The notes under the pieces are model-generated. The model did not search any database. It saw only the letters and a list, made by a program, of their open reading frames with translations, and was not told where the DNA came from. The translations under genes were made by a program, and so were the position numbers. A DNA stretch of 62,937 nucleotides from positions 1-62,937 of the forward strand of contig NZ_JACCKA010000001.1 of assembly GCF_013425525.1 (NCBI RefSeq), in the 5' to 3' direction. Origin of the DNA: Luteimonas salinisoli. GTDB lineage: Bacteria; Pseudomonadota; Gammaproteobacteria; Xanthomonadales; Xanthomonadaceae. Positions 56,625-62,937 of this stretch are shown piece after piece; the first letter of the stretch is position 1, and each line of letters opens with the position of its first letter.

Positions 56625-58010
56625 ATGCGTTCGCTGCGCACCCGGCTGCTGGTGGTGCTGACGCTGATGGTTCTCGCCGCATGGGCGATCTGGATCGGCT
56701 GCCAGTACCAGCAGATGACCCGCCAGCAGAGCGGGCTGTTGGACCGCTCCCTGCGCAGCATCGCCGAGCAGATCCTGCAGTCGATGCCAGGCGATGTCGA
56801 AGCGGTCGGCGCCGGCCCGCGCTTGCGGCTGCCGCACGACCCCGCCGCGCTGACCGGCAAGTTCGACAACTTGCATTTCCAGGTCTGGGGACTGGCACGC
56901 CGCGAGGGCATCGTGAAGTCGCCCCATGGGCCTTCCGCGCCGATGCGCGCGGATTTTTCCACTGGCCATGCCGATGTGGTGATCGACGGCGTCCCCTGGC
57001 GCGTGTTCGCGGTCAGCGATGCCGACGGGCGGGTGCAGGTGCAGGTCGGTCACGACGCGTCGCTGCTGCACCACGAGCTCAAGCGCTGGGCGCGCGACAG
57101 CCTGGTCACCGCCCTGCTGGTGCTGGGCGGTCTGGCCCTGGCGGTCTGGGCGGTGGTGCGCTGGTCGCTGCAGCCGGTGCTGCGGGTGCGGCAGGCGATG
57201 GCGGCGCGAGAAACGCTGGACCTGACGCCGCTTCCGGAAGCCGGATTGCCGTCGGAGGTGCGGCCCCTGGTGGATTCGTTCAACACGCTGCTGCAGCGCC
57301 TCGACCATGCCCTGCAGAACGAGCGTCAGTTCCTGAGCGAGGCCGCGCACGAGCTGCGCACGCCGCTTGCCGCCTTGCTCACCCAGGCCCAGGTGGCACT
57401 GCACTCGAGCGATCCGGACGATACCCGCGAGGCGCTCGACCGGTTGATCCGCGGCATCGAGCGCACCTCACGCCTGGCGCAGCAACTGCTCGATTCGGCA
57501 CGGGTCGAAAGCGGCCGCGGCGAGCACCGCCGCCAGGCGGTCGACTTGGCGCAGGTGATCGAAATGGTCGCGCAGGAGTTCGAGCTCGTGTCCGCACGCA
57601 AGCGACAGCGGATCGTGCTCGACACCGAACCCTGCATCGTCGCCGGCAACCTCGACGACCTCGGCATCCTGGTCCGCAACCTGCTCGACAACGGCCTGCG
57701 CTACGGCCGCGAGGGCGGGCGGGTCGAGATCGCCTGCCGGCAGTCGCCGGAGGAAGGCGTGCTGACCGTGCGCGACGACGGCGCCGGCGTCGCCGACGAC
57801 GAACGCGACCGGATCTTCGAGCGCTTCTTCCGCGGCAGCAACGGCAACGGCGAACGCGGCAGCGGCATCGGCCTCTCGCTGGTGGCGCGCATCGCCCGCG
57901 CGCATGGCGCCAGCGTGCAGGCGGAAAGCGGCATCGACGGCCGCGGCTTCGGCGTGCGCCTGACGTTCCCCGCGCGCGGCGATCCCGGAGCCCGCGCGGA
58001 AGGACGCTAG
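56625..58010 (+). CDS. Membrane sensor histidine kinase of the OmpR-family pair
   Basis: 461 residues. Membrane helices at ~8-26 and ~160-178 flank a periplasmic sensor of about 130 residues; then HAMP, the H-box FLSEAAHELRTPLAA (His ~242), and ATPase motifs (NLLDNGLRYG, DDGAGVADDE, GSGIGLSLV). The architecture matches QseC/PmrB. ATG 56625 is used; TTG codons at 56613 and 56616 are nearer to the GGGGGA site. The two genes are co-transcribed. Confidence 0.92.
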   Translation: MRSLRTRLLVVLTLMVLAAWAIWIGCQYQQMTRQQSGLLDRSLRSIAEQILQSMPGDVEAVGAGPRLRLPHDPAALTGKFDNLHFQVWGLARREGIVKSPHGPSAPMRADFSTGHADVVIDGVPWRVFAVSDADGRVQVQVGHDASLLHHELKRWARDSLVTALLVLGGLALAVWAVVRWSLQPVLRVRQAMAARETLDLTPLPEAGLPSEVRPLVDSFNTLLQRLDHALQNERQFLSEAAHELRTPLAALLTQAQVALHSSDPDDTREALDRLIRGIERTSRLAQQLLDSARVESGRGEHRRQAVDLAQVIEMVAQEFELVSARKRQRIVLDTEPCIVAGNLDDLGILVRNLLDNGLRYGREGGRVEIACRQSPEEGVLTVRDDGAGVADDERDRIFERFFRGSNGNGERGSGIGLSLVARIARAHGASVQAESGIDGRGFGVRLTFPARGDPGARAEGR

Positions 58011-58038
58011 GAATCCCGCTCCGGCGCGCGCGCGGCGA

Positions 58039-58629
58039 TCAGCCGCCGGCCTGCCGGGCCGCGCCGCCGTCGTGCTCGTCGAGGGGGAGCACGTAATGCA
58101 CCGAGCCGGTTCGGACCGCCTCCGGCGGCAGCGCCTCCCGCAGGCGCGCGGCCAGCGTCGCCGGCAGGTTCCACTGCAGGTTCGCGCAGCCCAGCGCGTC
58201 CGCGGTGCGCAGGACATGCAGGAACAGGCGCCGTTCGACGGCGGCCGGCGCATGCGTGCGTGGCCGCACGAACAGCGATTCGAGCCGCAGGTAGTTGCGG
58301 CGGTGCAGGAGCGAGCAGCCGGCGGTGGCGCCGGCGTAGCCCACCGCCTCGCCATCGGCCCAGGCCAGCCAGGCCCACGCCCGCCGCGGCGGATCGAACA
58401 GCGCCTCGTACAGCTCCAGCGGATCCGCTCGCGCCGCGCCAAAGCCGCCGCGGTCGGTGCCGGCGCCGGCGCCGTCGCGCAGTTGCGCATCGCACAGCGC
58501 CAGCAGCGCGGTGAAGTCGTCGCGCCCGGCGGCACGCACGTCCACCGCCGCCTTCGGTCGTGCCGGAAACGCCCTGGCAGACGCGCCGGCACGGACGCGG
58601 GTTGGATGGGAAGCGATCAGCGTGGGCAT
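58039..58629 (-). CDS. GNAT-family N-acetyltransferase
   Basis: 196 residues. A GNAT core is visible: VRAAGRDDFTALLALCDAQL, DGEAVGYAGATAG, and RLESLFVRPRTHAPAAVERR in place of the usual acetyl-CoA loop, which is poorly matched. The start at 58629 is preferred since it puts the CTTAAA box 47 nt upstream, as in two neighbouring genes; GTG 58662 or ATG 58659 would leave only 15-18 nt. It faces the kinase gene tail to tail. Substrate unknown. Confidence 0.7.
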   Translation of the reverse strand: MPTLIASHPTRVRAGASARAFPARPKAAVDVRAAGRDDFTALLALCDAQLRDGAGAGTDRGGFGAARADPLELYEALFDPPRRAWAWLAWADGEAVGYAGATAGCSLLHRRNYLRLESLFVRPRTHAPAAVERRLFLHVLRTADALGCANLQWNLPATLAARLREALPPEAVRTGSVHYVLPLDEHDGGAARQAGG

Positions 58630-58676
58630 GGCGGGGTCCCGGGGCGAATGGAGGTCCATCACGTTGGATCGCCGCG

Positions 58677-58693
58677 GTTAAAACCGGTTTAAG
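58677..58693 (-). promoter_or_regulatory. Direct-repeat response-regulator box before the GNAT gene
   Basis: Minus strand CTTAAA-CCGGT-TTTAAC, nearly the same as the box of the regulator operon. The Ax21 gene on the other side is 197 nt away and faces the opposite way to the box. Confidence 0.72.
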
Positions 58694-58889
58694 CCGCGCC
58701 CTGACCTGAATGCGCCCGGAAAGTTCCTGTACTTCCCGGTTCAGTATTCAGGCCATGTTGCGCTTGCCCTCGCACAATGCGTGCACCGGCCCGGGTGGCA
58801 GTCGTGCTTTTCAGCAACCGAAGCACTTCTCCCCTCCCCCTCGCCACCCGGGCCGGCCCTTACACGAGAAGAAGAAGAGACCTCCCCCG

Positions 58890-59462
58890 ATGAAGCGTTC
58901 CCTGCTTGCCCTGACCCTCGCCGCAGCGCTGCCCTTCGCCGCCGCACATGCCGCCGAAGGCGTCTCCTACAACTACGTCGAAGGCGGCTACAGCGCCACC
59001 AACAGCGATGCGGACGCCGACGGTTTCGGCGCCAACGCCTCCTTCGCCTTCCATCCCAACTTCCACGTGTTCGGCGGCTACCTGAACCAGGAAGTCGACG
59101 ACACCGACTTCGACTTCGACCAGTGGCGCGTCGGCATCGGCTACAACCACGAGATCTCGCCGCGCGCCGACCTCGTCACCCGCATCGCCTACGAGAAATT
59201 CGACGCCGGGCGCGACCTGTTCGGCAACCGCATCGATCCCGACGGCTACAGTGCCGAAGTCGGCGTGCGCGGCGCGCTGACCGCCAACCTCGAGGGCTAT
59301 GCCATGGCCGGCTACGAGGACTACGGCAGCGACTACGGCGACGATTTCTATGGCCGCCTCGGCGCACAGGTGAAGTTCAACCCCAACTGGGGCATCAGCG
59401 GCGACGTCAAGTTCGCCGATGGCGACACCCAGTGGTTCGTCGGTCCGCGCTTCACCTGGTAG
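58890..59462 (+). CDS. ax21: Ax21-family outer-membrane protein
   Basis: 190 residues. Signal peptide (SLLALTLAAALPFAAAHA) and an eight-strand barrel with the Ax21 pattern: SYNYVEGGYSATN, FHPNFHVFGGYLNQE, DQWRVGIGYNHEISPRADLV and TRIAYEKFD. Xanthomonas Ax21 is an outer-membrane/vesicle protein once claimed as a signal; that claim was withdrawn, and its role is unclear. A strong terminator follows, so it is a single-gene unit. Confidence 0.9.
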   Translation: MKRSLLALTLAAALPFAAAHAAEGVSYNYVEGGYSATNSDADADGFGANASFAFHPNFHVFGGYLNQEVDDTDFDFDQWRVGIGYNHEISPRADLVTRIAYEKFDAGRDLFGNRIDPDGYSAEVGVRGALTANLEGYAMAGYEDYGSDYGDDFYGRLGAQVKFNPNWGISGDVKFADGDTQWFVGPRFTW

Positions 59463-59523
59463 GCGCCCCGGCACGACCCCGCACCAATCGCGATCGACTC
59501 TCTCTCCCCGGAACATCGCGATC

Positions 59524-59555
59524 GACCCGGCCGGCAACGGCCGGGTCTTTTTTTT
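59524..59555 (+). terminator. Rho-independent terminator of ax21
   Basis: GACCCGGCC / GGCCGGGTC stem with a 6-nt loop and a run of eight T. It lies between ax21 and the convergent gpsA. Confidence 0.92.
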
Positions 59556-59560
59556 GTTTC

Positions 59561-60580
59561 TCAGAACAACCGCACCGGATACTCCGCCTTGCGTTCGCGG
59601 GCCATCAGCCGCGCCAGGCCCTCCGCCGGGGTGATGTCGCCGTGGAGCACGTCGCGCACGTTGCCGGCGATCGGCAGCTCGATGCCGTGGCGGTCGGCCA
59701 GGCGCATCACCTCGTCGGCGGTCTGCAGCGATTCGACCACCTGGCCGATCTCGCGCACCGCGTCCTCGATGGTATGGCCGCGACCCAGCGCCAGCCCCAG
59801 GCGGCGGTTGCGCGACAGGTCGCCGGTGCAGGTCAGCACCAGGTCGCCTAGCCCGGCGAGCCCCATCAGCGTTTCCGGGCGTCCGCCCATGGCGATGTTG
59901 AGGCGCAGCATCTCGTTGAGGCCGCGGGTGATCAGGCCGGCGCGGGCGTTGAGCCCGAGCGCCATGCCGTCGGCCACGCCGGTGGCCACGGCCAGCACGT
60001 TCTTCATCGCGCCGCCGAGCTCGGCGCCGCACATGTCGTCGCCGGTGTAGGCGCGGAAGGCCGGGCCGTGCAGCACATCGGCGACGGCCTGCGCGAAATC
60101 CTGATCGTCCGCATGCACGGTGAGCGCGGTCGGCAACCCCCGCGCGACCTCCTGCGCGAACGACGGCCCGGTGACCACGGCAAGCGGCACGTCGGCGCCG
60201 AGGATCTCGGCGGCGACTTCGTGCAGGAACCGCCCCGAGCCCGGCTCGAAGCCCTTGGTCGCCCAGGCCACGCCGGCATGCGCCGGGCGCAGCGGGGCCA
60301 GCGCGCGCAGCGTTTCGGCGAAGGCGTGCGAGGGCACCACCACCAGCACCAGATCGGCGCCCCGCAGCGCGCCGGGCAGGTCGGTGGTGGCGCGCAGCGC
60401 TTCCGGCAGCGCGCTACCCGGCAGGTAGCGCGGGTTCTCGTGCGACCGGTCGATGGTTTCGACCAGCGCGGCGTCGCGCCCCCACAGCACCGTCGGGGCA
60501 TCGTGCCGCGCGGTCAGGGCCGCGAGCGCGGTCCCCCACGAGCCCGCGCCCAGGACCGCGACGGAGGGCGGGGTCGACAT
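59561..60580 (-). CDS. gpsA: Glycerol-3-phosphate dehydrogenase [NAD(P)+]
   Basis: 339 residues. NAD-binding [12 protein letters not shown] at the N terminus, then [30 protein letters not shown] and the catalytic-Lys region [16 protein letters not shown]. Makes sn-glycerol 3-phosphate for phospholipid synthesis in the cytoplasm. It starts 3 nt after the secB stop; the secB-gpsA order is standard in gammaproteobacteria. Confidence 0.97.
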   Translation of the reverse strand: MSTPPSVAVLGAGSWGTALAALTARHDAPTVLWGRDAALVETIDRSHENPRYLPGSALPEALRATTDLPGALRGADLVLVVVPSHAFAETLRALAPLRPAHAGVAWATKGFEPGSGRFLHEVAAEILGADVPLAVVTGPSFAQEVARGLPTALTVHADDQDFAQAVADVLHGPAFRAYTGDDMCGAELGGAMKNVLAVATGVADGMALGLNARAGLITRGLNEMLRLNIAMGGRPETLMGLAGLGDLVLTCTGDLSRNRRLGLALGRGHTIEDAVREIGQVVESLQTADEVMRLADRHGIELPIAGNVRDVLHGDITPAEGLARLMARERKAEYPVRLF

Positions 60581-60583
60581 CGG

Positions 60584-61117
60584 TCAGGCGTTGCCGACCG
60601 TCTCGTTGTCGCCGTTGCCCGCCGTCTTCTGCTGCGCGTTGCGCTGGCGCAGTCCCTCGGCGTAGAGCGCCTCGAAGTTGATCGGCTGCAGCAGGAAGGG
60701 CGGGAAGCCGCCGGCCTGAATCAGCTCGCCGAGCATCTGGCGGGCGTAGGGATAAAGCACGTTCGGGCAATGCGTGCCGAGCATCGCATCGAGGACGTTG
60801 GCCTCGAATCCGGCCAGGCCGAACACGCCGGCCTGCTGCACCTCAGCCACGTACACGGTGTTGCCTTCGCCCTCGCCCAGGGTGCAGGTCAGGGTGATCG
60901 CCAGGACCACTTCGTAGCCGTTCTCGCCGACCTTCTGCACGCGCTGGTTGAGGTTCATGTTGAGCTGCGGCTGGGCCTGCTCGTTGAACACGTGCGGGGC
61001 CTTCGGCGACTCGAACGAAACGTCCTTGACGTAGATCTTCTCGACGCTGAACTGCGCGCCGGCGGGCTGCGCGGGGGCGGCGGCGCCGTTGGCGGTATCG
61101 GGTTGTTGCTCGGCCAT
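60584..61117 (-). CDS. secB: SecB protein-export chaperone
   Basis: 177 residues, a little longer than E. coli SecB (155) because of Ala/Gln/Pro-rich ends. The core is complete: [37 protein letters not shown], and [18 protein letters not shown]. It holds preproteins unfolded for SecA. Confidence 0.97.
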   Translation of the reverse strand: MAEQQPDTANGAAAPAQPAGAQFSVEKIYVKDVSFESPKAPHVFNEQAQPQLNMNLNQRVQKVGENGYEVVLAITLTCTLGEGEGNTVYVAEVQQAGVFGLAGFEANVLDAMLGTHCPNVLYPYARQMLGELIQAGGFPPFLLQPINFEALYAEGLRQRNAQQKTAGNGDNETVGNA

Positions 61118-61192
61118 CGTGGTGGGACTCCAGGAGTGATCGGATCGGCGAAAAGAGGGCGATTATGGCACTTCGGCGCGGGACGGACCCGC

Positions 61193-61633
61193 TCAGCGGC
61201 CGCGGCCGCGGCTCAGCGGCAGGTCGGCCTGCTGCCAGCCGTGGATGCCGCCGTCGAGCACGAAGACGCGCTCGAATCCGGCCTTCTTCAGCCGCGAGGC
61301 GGCCCCGGAGGCGGTCTGGCCGGTCTTGCAGACCAGCACCACCGGCAGCGCCTTGGCCGCGGCCAGCTGCTTGCTTTCCGGGTCGAACTGGCTGAGCTGC
61401 ACGTTCTTCGAACCGGGAATGTGCCCCTTCTCGAAGTCGGCCATCGGCCGCAGGTCGACCACCAGGGCGTTGTCGCGATTGACCAGCGCGGTCAGTTCCG
61501 CCGGGCGCAGCCCCTTGAAGCCGCGGAACAGGCGCGCGATCTCGGTGAAGACGATGGCGGCGGTGAGCCCGGCCAGGGCGAGCGACAGCAGTGGATGGCG
61601 GCCGGCGAACGCCAGCAGTTCTTCGAGATTCAC
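61193..61633 (-). CDS. Membrane-anchored rhodanese-like protein
   Basis: 146 residues. One N-terminal membrane helix (PLLSLALAGLTAAIVFTEIA) and a rhodanese domain with VVDLRPMADFEKGHIPGS and active-site loop VCKTGQTASG (catalytic Cys). It matches the YibN protein coded next to secB in many proteobacteria. The start is GTG 61633, without a strong ribosome site. Confidence 0.9.
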   Translation of the reverse strand: MNLEELLAFAGRHPLLSLALAGLTAAIVFTEIARLFRGFKGLRPAELTALVNRDNALVVDLRPMADFEKGHIPGSKNVQLSQFDPESKQLAAAKALPVVLVCKTGQTASGAASRLKKAGFERVFVLDGGIHGWQQADLPLSRGRGR

Positions 61634-61793
61634 GGGGGGCACGCAGGTCCGGCAGCGGGCGGCGATTGTCGCCCAGCGCGGGGCGCGGCGCAAAGCGCGC
61701 CGCCGGACGGCAGGCTACGGCGCGCATCGGCCGGGGCTTCGCCCCCCGCCCCGCGCCCCGGGCGCCGACGGTCGGGCCGCCCGTCCGCCGCGG

Positions 61794-62210
61794 CTACTCG
61801 CCCCTCCAGAAGTCGGGCAGGCCGTTGGCGATCCACCATTGGCCGGCATCCGGGTCGTAGCGCCACTGCTCGGTGTGGCGCAGCGAGCGCTCGGCCATGG
61901 TGTGGCGGTTGACCACGCCGATCTCGATGTCGCGCACCACGGTGCCCTCGTCGGCGGCCTGGACGCCGCGCTCGCGATAGGCGGAGATCTGGATGTGCCC
62001 GTAGCGCTCGAAGTGCAGCTCGGTCATCGGGTTGGCCTCGCGGTATTCCGGATCCACCAGGTTCCAGGCCCCCTCGAAATCGCCCCAGCGGATCGCGGCC
62101 GACCAGGCGTACTGCTGGCGCTGCAGCGCGCTCGCCTTCTTGTTGCCGGCGCAGCCGGCCAGCAGCAGCGCCGCCAGCAGCAGCCACGTCAATCTGCGGA
62201 TCTCGCGCAT
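61794..62210 (-). CDS. Small lipoprotein of unknown function
   Basis: 138 residues. Signal RLTWLLLAALLLAGC with lipid Cys at ~19, then an NTF2-like domain (YAWSAAIRWGDFEGAWNLVD, HTEQWRYDPDAGQWWIANGL). Occurs widely in xanthomonads without a known role. Confidence 0.78.
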   Translation of the reverse strand: MREIRRLTWLLLAALLLAGCAGNKKASALQRQQYAWSAAIRWGDFEGAWNLVDPEYREANPMTELHFERYGHIQISAYRERGVQAADEGTVVRDIEIGVVNRHTMAERSLRHTEQWRYDPDAGQWWIANGLPDFWRGE

Positions 62211-62241
62211 GGTGGTCTTCCCGTCCTCGGATGCGCGCATC

Positions 62242-62700
62242 CTAGCGCGTGGCGATCGCCACGTAACGTGCCCGCGCCTCGGCGGCGGTGCCGCCATCGG
62301 GCAGCGGGATGCGCGCCGCCAGGCCGGCGCGGGCGCGGCCGCGCTCGCGGAGGGTCGAAATGAATCCGTCCCACGAGGCGTCCGCGTCCAGGCGCGACTC
62401 GGAGAGCAGGTCGGCATACAGCGGCGCCAGGTAGCGCACGCTGCTGTCGGCGACGTAGACGTCCGCCCGCAGCCCGGCTTCGCGGATGCGCAGCGACACC
62501 AGGCCCCACGAGGACAGCGTCATCAGCGACACCATGCTGCCGCCGAACGCGCAGCCCTTGTCGTTGACGTGCAGCGCCAGCGGCGCGTGCAGGCGCAGGC
62601 ATTCGCCGTCGTAGCCGGCGATGCGCAGCTGCATCGCCGCGACCGGGGGCATGGCCTGGTAGTGGGCATCGAGGGCGCGCAGCGATTCTTCGAGCGGCAT
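62242..62700 (-). CDS. Hotdog-fold thioesterase-like protein (YiiD C-terminal type)
   Basis: 152 residues. Pattern ALHVNDKGCAFGGSMVSLMT and YVADSSVRYLAPLYADL fits the putative thioesterase domain found at the C terminus of YiiD. Start at ATG 62700. It is probably cytoplasmic; substrate unknown. Its upstream region faces the hemD-like gene. Confidence 0.8.
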   Translation of the reverse strand: MPLEESLRALDAHYQAMPPVAAMQLRIAGYDGECLRLHAPLALHVNDKGCAFGGSMVSLMTLSSWGLVSLRIREAGLRADVYVADSSVRYLAPLYADLLSESRLDADASWDGFISTLRERGRARAGLAARIPLPDGGTAAEARARYVAIATR

Positions 62701-62774
62701 CCGCACAGGGTCCTGTCGTTTGGGGAAGGGGGCCGGGCTTGCGGCGGTCCTGCACTGCCACCAAGCTGGCGCGC

Positions 62775-62937
62775 ATGACCGGCGCGACAGGTTCCTCGGC
62801 ACTCGCGGGATGCTACGTCATCTCGCTGCGGCCCGTGGGCGGGCATGCCGGGCTGCGCCGGGCGGCGGCGCGGCACGGCGCGCGCGTACTGGCGCTGGCG
62901 CCCTGGCGGCTGGCCGGCCGCGTGGATGCCGGCAGCG
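62775..62937 (+). CDS. hemD: Uroporphyrinogen-III synthase, N-terminal fragment (cut by window edge)
   Basis: 54 residues in the window: GCYVISLRPVGGHAGLRRAA and ARVLALAPWRL are typical of the first strand-helix of HemD. The catalytic part lies beyond the edge, so the call rests on this short stretch only. Confidence 0.65.
   Translation, partial: MTGATGSSALAGCYVISLRPVGGHAGLRRAAARHGARVLALAPWRLAGRVDAGS

Noticed and set aside
58677..58890. Ax21 as a target of the CTTAAA box
   Set aside because: The box points away from ax21 and lies 197 nt from its start, while in the other cases it is 45-50 nt from the gene it faces.

Overview
The window is GC-rich chromosomal DNA from a gammaproteobacterium of the Xanthomonadaceae/Lysobacteraceae type (Lysobacter, Luteimonas, Xanthomonas relatives). 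The evidence is the combination of an oleABCD long-chain olefin locus, an Ax21-family outer-membrane protein, an XAC0095-like protein, many TonB receptors, and REP palindromes that begin with GTAG. No genus can be fixed from the sequence alone. There are no rRNA or tRNA genes and no CRISPR array.

Layout. 0-12 kb is housekeeping on the minus strand: a partial pbpC, a giant bacterial alpha-2-macroglobulin, a small acyltransferase, arfB, a plus-strand DUF2059 protein, a REP/BIME cluster, truC, ubiJ-ubiB and a DUF1328 peptide. 12.2-16 kb holds oleB-oleC-oleD, while oleA lies 11 kb away at 27 kb. The DNA between them (about 16.7-26.95 kb) is an accessory region of mixed composition. It carries two lipoproteins, two paralogous antitoxin-like proteins without a toxin, an XAC0095-like gene behind a strongly folded leader, a MarR-like protein, a type III restriction-modification pair and a Fic AMPylator with a palindromic operator array. 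28-32.3 kb has a DUF4156 lipoprotein, an M16 peptidase and an SDR. 32.4-41.4 kb has two TonB receptors, an AraC regulator and a LytS/LytTR two-component pair, followed by trmL.

42-55 kb is the most interesting block. It is an eight-gene minus-strand locus: serine hydrolase, DgcA-type epimerase, POT peptide transporter, Tat-exported M19 dipeptidase homologue, TonB receptor, DgcN-type protein, YkvI-like permease and a second serine hydrolase. A divergent XRE-cupin regulator stands at its head. Both transcription units start behind an identical 24-nt sequence containing a TTGACA -35 box, so the locus looks like one regulon. I infer a pathway that takes up and breaks down D-amino-acid (probably D-Glu) peptides, such as cell-wall fragments.

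55-59.5 kb encodes a MipA-like outer-membrane protein, an OmpR-type response regulator with its kinase, a GNAT protein and Ax21. Three genes here carry the same direct-repeat box, CTTAAA-N5-YTTAAN, 45-50 nt before the start codon and pointing toward the gene, which is a likely regulon of this two-component system. The right end returns to housekeeping: gpsA-secB-rhodanese, a small lipoprotein, a hotdog thioesterase-like protein and the beginning of a hemD-like gene.
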